This document shows positions 59,273-64,000 of a DNA stretch of 64,000 nt, piece by piece (the first letter of the stretch is position 1; the number at the start of each line of letters is the position of its first letter). The notes below the pieces were generated by a model that ran no database searches, was not told where the DNA came from, and saw only the letters and a program-made list of their open reading frames with translations. The stretch spans positions 120,850 through 184,849 of the forward strand of contig NZ_BMSA01000020.1 in assembly GCF_014648915.1 (NCBI RefSeq). Direction: 5' to 3'. The stretch comes from Streptomyces phaeofaciens. Its GTDB lineage: Bacteria > Actinomycetota > Actinomycetes > Streptomycetales > Streptomycetaceae. The position numbers were made by a program, and so were the translations under genes.

Positions 59273-60208
59273 ATGGACGACGAGAAGACGGTGGAGACGG
59301 CGGGAACGGCCGGGGCGGAGCAGGCGGAGCGGGCGGAGCGGACGGCGGGAGCCGCGTACGCGACCGGCCGCGGTGAGGTCGACATCGCCTCCGTACCCAC
59401 ACCCGTACCCACACCCGTAGCCGGACCCATATCCGGACCCGCTTCCGAGGCAGAGCCCAGCAGGCCCGCGGCCGTCAGGTCCCTGGACCGCCTCTGGGAG
59501 GCGACCGCTCTCCTCCTGGTCCTCTCCGGCCTGGTCCACCTCGTGGTCTTCGCCGTCGACGGCGGCCCCTGGGACGGGCCGGTCTCCTGGCGGAAGCCGG
59601 TGACGTTCGGGCTCTCCTTCGGGGTGACGCTCTTCGCGGTCGCCCGGGTCACGTCGTGTCTGCGTCTGGACGCGCGTGCGCGTGCCCTGCTGCTCGGCGT
59701 ATTCGCAGCCGACTGTGTCGTGGAGGTCGGCGGCATCACCCTTCAGGCATGGCGGGGAGTGCCCTCGCACCTGGACATGGAGACGCCTTTCGACACCGCG
59801 GTGTCGATGACGCTCGCGGTCGGCGGTGGTGTCCTCGTGGTGCTGCTCACCGTCCTCGCGGTGGTGTCCTTCCGGCACCCGCCGACGGGACCTGCCGGGA
59901 CGGCACTCGCGGTGCGCTCCGGCTTCGCGGTCCTGCTGGTCGCGCTCGCCTCGGGAGCGGCGATGATCGCACGCGGTGTCGTGCTCACCCGTACCGGTCA
60001 CCAGGAGGCGGCGTACCACTCGACGGCCTCGCTGAAGCCGCTGCACGGGATCAGCCTGCACGCCGTCCTGGTGCTGCCCGCGCTGGCCTGGCTGCTGTCC
60101 CGTACGCCCTGGAGCGCGCGCGTACGGTGGCGGATCGTGGCCGTCGCGGTGGGCTGCTACTGGGCCGCGGTCGCCGCGGCCGGCGTGTGGGCCGTGCTCA
60201 CGTACTGA
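59273..60208 (+). CDS. Multi-pass membrane protein of unknown function
   Basis: About 311 residues. The first ~75 are acidic and Ala-rich with a repeated Pro-Thr-Pro-Val (DNA repeat cacccgtaccca). The rest has about seven hydrophobic segments (LLLVLSGLVHLVVFAVDG, VTFGLSFGVTLFAVARV, VSMTLAVGGGVLVVLLTVLAVVSF, FAVLLVALASGAAMIARGVVL, LHAVLVLPALAWLL, VAVAVGCYWAAVAAAGVWAVL). WDGPVSWRKPVTFGLSFGV and STASLKPLHGISLHAVLVLP look conserved. No catalytic motif is recognised. The ATG at 59273 has only a weak ribosome site. Confidence 0.8.
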   Translation: MDDEKTVETAGTAGAEQAERAERTAGAAYATGRGEVDIASVPTPVPTPVAGPISGPASEAEPSRPAAVRSLDRLWEATALLLVLSGLVHLVVFAVDGGPWDGPVSWRKPVTFGLSFGVTLFAVARVTSCLRLDARARALLLGVFAADCVVEVGGITLQAWRGVPSHLDMETPFDTAVSMTLAVGGGVLVVLLTVLAVVSFRHPPTGPAGTALAVRSGFAVLLVALASGAAMIARGVVLTRTGHQEAAYHSTASLKPLHGISLHAVLVLPALAWLLSRTPWSARVRWRIVAVAVGCYWAAVAAAGVWAVLTY

Positions 60209-60211
60209 CGC

Positions 60212-60233
60212 CGGGCCCCCGGGATCGGGCCCG
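60212..60233. terminator. Small hairpin between convergent membrane protein genes
   Basis: Stem cgggccc / gggcccg (7 bp) with an 8-nt loop in the 30-nt gap between the two genes. Confidence 0.55.
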
Positions 60234-60238
60234 CGAAG

Positions 60239-61495
60239 TCAGCCGGTGCCGTTCCCCGGCCCGCTCGACCGCTGCCGTGCCCGCGCCCACACGCGCCGCG
60301 CGCGGGTGAGCGGGTTCGGGCCCTCGCCGCGACGCCGGTGGCCGTGGACGCGGGGGTCGTCCGTGACGTCGTACCGCTTCACGTAGGCGCCCAGGAACGC
60401 CTGGAGCGTGGCGACCGCCGGGATCGAGATCAGCGCGCCGACGGCGCCGAGGAGGGCGGTGCCCGCGATGACCGAGCCGAAGGCGACCGCCGGATGGATG
60501 TCGACGGTCTTGGAGGTCAGCTTGGGCTGGAGGATGTAGTTCTCGAACTGCTGGTAGACCACAACGAAGATCAGCACCCACAGCGCGTACAGCGGCGAGA
60601 CCGTGAACGCGATCAGCATGGGCAGGGCACCCGCGAGATAGGTGCCGATGGTGGGGATGAACTGCGAGACCACACCCACCCACATGGCGAGCACGGGCGC
60701 GTACGGGATGCCGAGGGCCTCGAGGAGTACGTAGTGCGCGACTCCCGAGATCAGTGCCATCAGCCCGCGTGAGTACAGGTAGCCGCCGGTCTTGTCGACG
60801 GCGATCTCCCAGGCGCGCAGCACCTCGGCCTGCTTGGCGGGCGGCAGGACGGAGCACAGGGCACGGCGCAGTCGTGGTCCGTCGGCGGCGAAGTAGAACG
60901 AGAACAGCGCGATCGTCAGCAGCCGGAAGAGGCCGCCCAGGACCTGCGTGGAGACGTCCAGGACGCCGGCGGCGCTGTTCTGGGCGTACTTCCTCAGCCA
61001 GTCCGAGTGGAGGAGGCCCTCCTGGATGTCGACGCGCCGCAGTTCGGTGTGGAACGTCGTGTTGACCCAGTTGATCACCGAGTCGAGGTACTCCGGGAAG
61101 CCCTCGATCATCTTGATGATCTGGCCCGCGAGCATCGAGCCGAGGAGCGTGAAGAACCCGGCGACCACGATCAGCAGGCCGAAGAAGACCAGGAAGGTGG
61201 CGAAGCCCCGGCGCATGCCGCGGGCGGCCAGCCGGCTCACCGCGGGTTCCGCGGCGAGGGCCAGGAAGAACGCTATGAGGATGTTCAGCAGCAGGCCTAT
61301 GAGCTGGTGGAAGGCCCAGGTGCCCAACTGGAACACCCCGACGAGGGCCAGCGCCAGCACCATGGCGCGCGGGAGCCAGCGCGGCATGCGCGCGGCCTGT
61401 CCCGCGACGCCGCCCTCCGGGGGTTCGGGGGGCGGCGTCGTGCCGGTCTGGGGTGCCTGCCGGGCTGACTGCCCGGGCTCGTCAGTGGGTGCCAC
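60239..61495 (-). CDS. AI-2E family transporter
   Basis: A 418-residue membrane protein of the AI-2 exporter/UPF0118 superfamily, with about eight segments. The family motifs ILIAFFLALAAEPAVSRLAARGMRR and the conserved VSQFIPTIGTYLAGALPMLIA region (about 290-310), then FENYILQPKLTSKTVDIHPAVAFGSVI near the C-terminus. Members are linked to autoinducer-2 or Na+/Li+ antiport, so the substrate is uncertain. The N-terminal 35 residues are Pro/Gly-rich and the C-terminal 30 Arg-rich. GTG 61495 has a weak ribosome site. Confidence 0.9.
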   Translation of the reverse strand: MAPTDEPGQSARQAPQTGTTPPPEPPEGGVAGQAARMPRWLPRAMVLALALVGVFQLGTWAFHQLIGLLLNILIAFFLALAAEPAVSRLAARGMRRGFATFLVFFGLLIVVAGFFTLLGSMLAGQIIKMIEGFPEYLDSVINWVNTTFHTELRRVDIQEGLLHSDWLRKYAQNSAAGVLDVSTQVLGGLFRLLTIALFSFYFAADGPRLRRALCSVLPPAKQAEVLRAWEIAVDKTGGYLYSRGLMALISGVAHYVLLEALGIPYAPVLAMWVGVVSQFIPTIGTYLAGALPMLIAFTVSPLYALWVLIFVVVYQQFENYILQPKLTSKTVDIHPAVAFGSVIAGTALLGAVGALISIPAVATLQAFLGAYVKRYDVTDDPRVHGHRRRGEGPNPLTRARRVWARARQRSSGPGNGTG

Positions 61496-61555
61496 GGAGC
61501 AAGTCTCGCCTACGCCACCGACAGACGGGGAGCCGCCTGCGATCTCCGTGACGGA

Positions 61556-61750
61556 TCAGCGCATCTCCTGGGGAACGTTCATCGCCACGCACACCACGCG
61601 CCACACGTCCTTGGCCTCCCAGCCGTTCGCCAGCGCCTCGTGCACCGTGCGTCCGCCCAGTTCCGTCATCACGTGATCGCGCGCGAAGGTGTCGGCGTAC
61701 CCCGTGCCGAAGTGCTCGTCCATTCGCTGCCAGAAGACCGTCAACCGCAT
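61556..61750 (-). CDS. DUF3046 domain-containing protein
   Basis: A 64-residue protein MRLTVFWQRMDEHFG...MNVPQEMR which matches DUF3046, a small family typical of Actinobacteria found near recA-recX. Sequence features: aromatic and acidic N-terminal helix, then HVMTELGGRTVHEALANGWE and a C-terminal helix. No function is known. It is preceded by the AI-2E gene downstream on the same strand (60-nt gap) and is divergent from the gene at 61831. Confidence 0.88.
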   Translation of the reverse strand: MRLTVFWQRMDEHFGTGYADTFARDHVMTELGGRTVHEALANGWEAKDVWRVVCVAMNVPQEMR

Positions 61751-61830
61751 GACACCAGTATCCCGCGCCTGGGGGTGGCCCCCCGCCGGTACCGCCTGCC
61801 GAGAACGCTTTCCGTCCTACGGTCTGACGT

Positions 61831-62775
61831 ATGGCCGAACCCGGAGCATCCCCACTCCCCCCGACGCCCACGGCGCACTCCCCGCTCTTCCGCGCCGAGC
61901 ACTTCGTCTGGCTCACCGCGCGCGTGCTGGAGCAGCGCCTGTTCGCGTACCACTTCCTGCACGGCGGTGCCGATCCCGTCGAGACCGCCCTCGACGCCCA
62001 TCTCAACGACGACGGCGGGTACGGCCACGCGCTGGAACCCGATCTGCGCGGCCCCGTCAGCCAGCCTCTGCACACCGCGCACGCGCTGCGCGTCCTGGAC
62101 TCCATCGGGCGCTGCGGCGGGCAGCGCGTGGAGCGCGTGTGCCGCTACCTCACCGCCGTCTCCACCGCCGACGGAGCGCTGCCGGCGATCCATCCCGGCC
62201 AGCGTGGATACCCGGCGGCGCCGTTCGTCCCGATCGTGGACGACCCGCCCAGCGACCTGCTGGCCACCGGGCCCGTGGTGGGCCTGCTGCACCGCAACGA
62301 CGTGTGGCACGCCTGGTTGTTCCGGGCCACGGACTTCTGCTGGCAGGCCGTGGACGCCCTGGAGAAGTCCCATCCGTACGAGGTGGAGGCCGCCGTGGCC
62401 TTCCTGGACGCCGTTCCCGACCGCCCGCGCGCGCAGGCGGCCGCCGACCGCCTGGGCCGGCTGGTGCGCGAACAGCGCCTGGTCGCCCTGGACCCGGACC
62501 GGCTGGAGGAGTTCCCCGTCGCGCCCGGGTACGCGCCCGGCGAGCACCACTTCCCGCACGACTTCGCGCGGACACCGCACTCCCTCGCGCGCGCGTGGTT
62601 CACGGACGACGAGATGGCGCGCTCCCTGGACTTCCTCACCGGCGATCAGCAGGAGGACGGGGGCTGGCCGATCCGCTGGCGCCGCTGGGCACCCGCGCCG
62701 GTCATGGAGGCCCGGCCCATGGTGACGATCGAGGCGCTGCGCACCCTGAGGGCCTACGGCCGGGCCATCGGCTGA
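61831..62775 (+). CDS. Hypothetical protein with alpha/alpha-toroid (prenyltransferase/cyclase-like) features
   Basis: A 314-residue soluble protein. Two QW-like segments are seen: DGGYGHALEPDLRGPVSQPLHTAHALRVL (about 52-80) and QQEDGGWPIRWRRWAPAPVMEARPMVTIEALRTL (about 275-308). Such patterns occur in squalene-hopene cyclase and prenyltransferase beta-subunit folds, but the DXDD catalytic motif of cyclases is not visible, so enzymatic function is unclear. The ATG at 61831 has a poor ribosome site. The gene ends just before a hairpin (62780-62820). Confidence 0.78.
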   Translation: MAEPGASPLPPTPTAHSPLFRAEHFVWLTARVLEQRLFAYHFLHGGADPVETALDAHLNDDGGYGHALEPDLRGPVSQPLHTAHALRVLDSIGRCGGQRVERVCRYLTAVSTADGALPAIHPGQRGYPAAPFVPIVDDPPSDLLATGPVVGLLHRNDVWHAWLFRATDFCWQAVDALEKSHPYEVEAAVAFLDAVPDRPRAQAAADRLGRLVREQRLVALDPDRLEEFPVAPGYAPGEHHFPHDFARTPHSLARAWFTDDEMARSLDFLTGDQQEDGGWPIRWRRWAPAPVMEARPMVTIEALRTLRAYGRAIG

Positions 62776-62818
62776 CTCCCGGGAGGGCGGCGGGGTCGGG
62801 TCCCGAAGGCGCCCGCCC

Positions 62819-63127
62819 TCAGCCGCCCAGCGCCCGTACGCCCGCCGTGACCACCACGGCGGCCGCGACGACCAGCAGGAAGGGCGCCCGCAGCACCAGT
62901 GCCACGGCTGCCGCGGCGAGCCCCGCCGCCCTCGCGTCCAGTACCAGCGTGTGCCCGTCGGCGAAGGTCTGCTGAGCCGTGAGGGCGGCGAGCAGGGCGA
63001 CGGGGAGCAGCGCCGCGAGGCGGCGCACGAGGGGCCGTTCCAGGGCCCCTGCGGGCACGAGCAGCCCGGCGAGCTTGACGGCGTAGCAGCCGAGGGCGGT
63101 CGCCCCGATCGCGATCCAGATGGTCAC
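62819..63127 (-). CDS. azlD: AzlD domain-containing protein (branched-chain amino acid exporter small subunit)
   Basis: A 102-residue hydrophobic protein with about four membrane segments. IGATALGCYAVKLAGLLVP and RPLVRRLAALLPVALLAALTA fit AzlD. Start GTG at 63127 overlaps the azlC stop as GTGA, so the two subunits are coupled. AzlCD exports branched-chain amino acids or analogues. Confidence 0.92.
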   Translation of the reverse strand: MTIWIAIGATALGCYAVKLAGLLVPAGALERPLVRRLAALLPVALLAALTAQQTFADGHTLVLDARAAGLAAAAVALVLRAPFLLVVAAAVVVTAGVRALGG

Positions 63128-63903
63128 CGCTGTCCTCCTCGCCCGTCGGAGGGAGCGTCCTCGTCCCCCGGCTCCGTCCCGTCGGTCCGGCCTCCGCTGC
63201 GCCGGCCCTCGGCGTACAGCACGACCGGCGCGGCGAGCGCGGCCGCCAGGACAGGCACTCCGGCGGGCAGCACGGGCAGCAGCCCGAGGCCCAGCAGGAC
63301 CGCGAGGCCGGCGACGGTCCGCTCGGTGGCGGTCCGCAGCATGGGCGCGAGCAGCGCGAGGAAGACGGCGGGACCGGCGGCGTCGAGCCCCCACGCGTCC
63401 GTGTCCCCGATGGCCTCGGCGCCCAGCGCGCCCAGCAGGGTGGTGAGGTTCCACAGCACGTACAGGCTCAGCCCGGTGACGGCGAACCCGATCCGCGCGG
63501 AGCGCCGTCCGGACTGGGCCAGTGAGACGGCCGCCGTCTCGTCGATCACCCACTGCGCGGCGAACGGACGCACCGCGCGCGGGAGGGCCAGCAACTGCGA
63601 CAGGCGCAGCCCGTAGAAGGCGTTGCGCACGCCCAGGAAGAACGCGCCGGCGGCCGCCGTCAGCGGGTTGCCGCCGGCCGCGAGCGCGCCGACGAGCGCG
63701 AACTGGGACGCGCCGGTGAACACCAGGAGGCTCAGGGCACAGGTCTGCCACACGGTGAGCCCGCTGCCCGCCGAGGTCACCCCGAAGGCGAACCCGGAGA
63801 GTCCTACGGCGACCCCTACTCCGAGGGCGTCTCGTACGACGGCGGAGTCCGGCCTTCCCGCGCCGTCGGCGCGTATGTCTGCGAGAGCTGTCTGTTCTGC
63901 CAC
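63124..63903 (-). CDS. azlC: AzlC family ABC-independent permease (branched-chain amino acid exporter large subunit)
   Basis: A 259-residue membrane protein with about seven or eight segments. GVTSAGSGLTVWQTCALSLLVFTGASQFALVGALAAGG and NAFYGLRLS are typical AzlC motifs. GTG 63903 has no clear ribosome site and lies inside the 3' end of the upstream AraC-like frame, so translation is probably coupled to it. The C-terminus is Gly/Asp-rich and cytosolic. Confidence 0.9.
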   Translation of the reverse strand: MAEQTALADIRADGAGRPDSAVVRDALGVGVAVGLSGFAFGVTSAGSGLTVWQTCALSLLVFTGASQFALVGALAAGGNPLTAAAGAFFLGVRNAFYGLRLSQLLALPRAVRPFAAQWVIDETAAVSLAQSGRRSARIGFAVTGLSLYVLWNLTTLLGALGAEAIGDTDAWGLDAAGPAVFLALLAPMLRTATERTVAGLAVLLGLGLLPVLPAGVPVLAAALAAPVVLYAEGRRSGGRTDGTEPGDEDAPSDGRGGQR

Positions 63904-64000
63904 ACGGAGGACGGTAGGAGCAGCCGCCCGCGCGCGTCTTGTACGTTCTTGCGCTCGCGCTGGTACGCGCCCGGAGGCACGCCCACGATCCGCGCGAAGT
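63816..64000 (-). CDS. AraC family regulator, C-terminal fragment (cut by right edge)
   Basis: A minus-strand frame enters from the right edge and ends with TAG at 63818-63816. Its first visible residues FARIVGVPPGAYQRERKNVQ are the second HTH helix and end of an AraC/XylS DNA-binding domain, where HFARxxGxxPxxYR is characteristic. The frame overlaps the azlC coding region by 88 nt in another frame, so the C-terminal ~40 residues beyond the HTH are possibly unusual. It probably regulates azlCD, whose genes it precedes. Confidence 0.7.
   Translation of the reverse strand, partial: FARIVGVPPGAYQRERKNVQDARGRLLLPSSVWQNRQLSQTYAPTAREGRTPPSYETPSE

Overview
The window is a high-GC actinobacterial chromosome segment, almost certainly Streptomyces. 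GTG and TTG starts are common, genes are densely packed, and the gene order rnhB, nrdRJ-lexA, hflX, rsh, dapF, miaA, miaB, gluABCD, recX-recA is the one I remember from the conserved core of S. coelicolor and its relatives. No rRNA, tRNA, phage, IS element or CRISPR array was seen. A gene is cut at each edge: an unnamed Pro/Ala-rich protein on the left and an AraC-type regulator on the right.

Layout. Positions 1-5000 hold a partial gene, rnhB, an ADP-ribosylglycohydrolase, a histidine phosphatase, a DUF4937 protein and a TerD-domain protein. Positions 4.9-12 kb are a DNA-metabolism block: class II ribonucleotide reductase nrdJ with its repressor nrdR, divergent lexA, and a DinG-like helicase. 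Paired NrdR boxes and a LexA box are visible in the shared control region. Positions 12.3-17 kb are an NI-siderophore operon (aminotransferase, IucA/IucC synthetase, acetyltransferase) whose two large enzymes carry unusual repeat insertions, one of them collagen-like. Positions 17-31 kb hold a lipoprotein protease, hflX, a secreted M1 peptidase, an RSH-family (p)ppGpp enzyme, dapF, the tRNA modification genes miaA and miaB, small proteins and an EamA transporter.

Positions 32-45 kb are more accessory: a PP2C phosphatase, a TetR-controlled dehydrogenase with two near-identical palindromic operators, an aminotransferase, a NarL/DegU-type two-component pair, a KhtTU-like antiporter, a lipoprotein, a MazG-like protein and an orphan TAXI binding protein. 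Positions 43-49 kb are the glutamate uptake locus: a two-component system (gluK-gluR type) divergent from gluABCD. At 49-52 kb lie an FAD monooxygenase and a small sulfur operon: a Cys-rich leader peptide, cysteine dioxygenase and rhodanese. Positions 52-64 kb hold an orphan sugar-binding lipoprotein, an FtsX-type permease coupled to an ArsR-like regulator, recX-recA with an SOS box, several membrane proteins and azlCD.

The most noteworthy signals are the probably leaderless Cys-rich uORF before the cysteine dioxygenase, the collagen-like Gly-X-Y insert inside a siderophore synthetase, the dual TetR operator, and a recurring pattern of short tandem duplications placed just 3' of stop codons at six or more loci.
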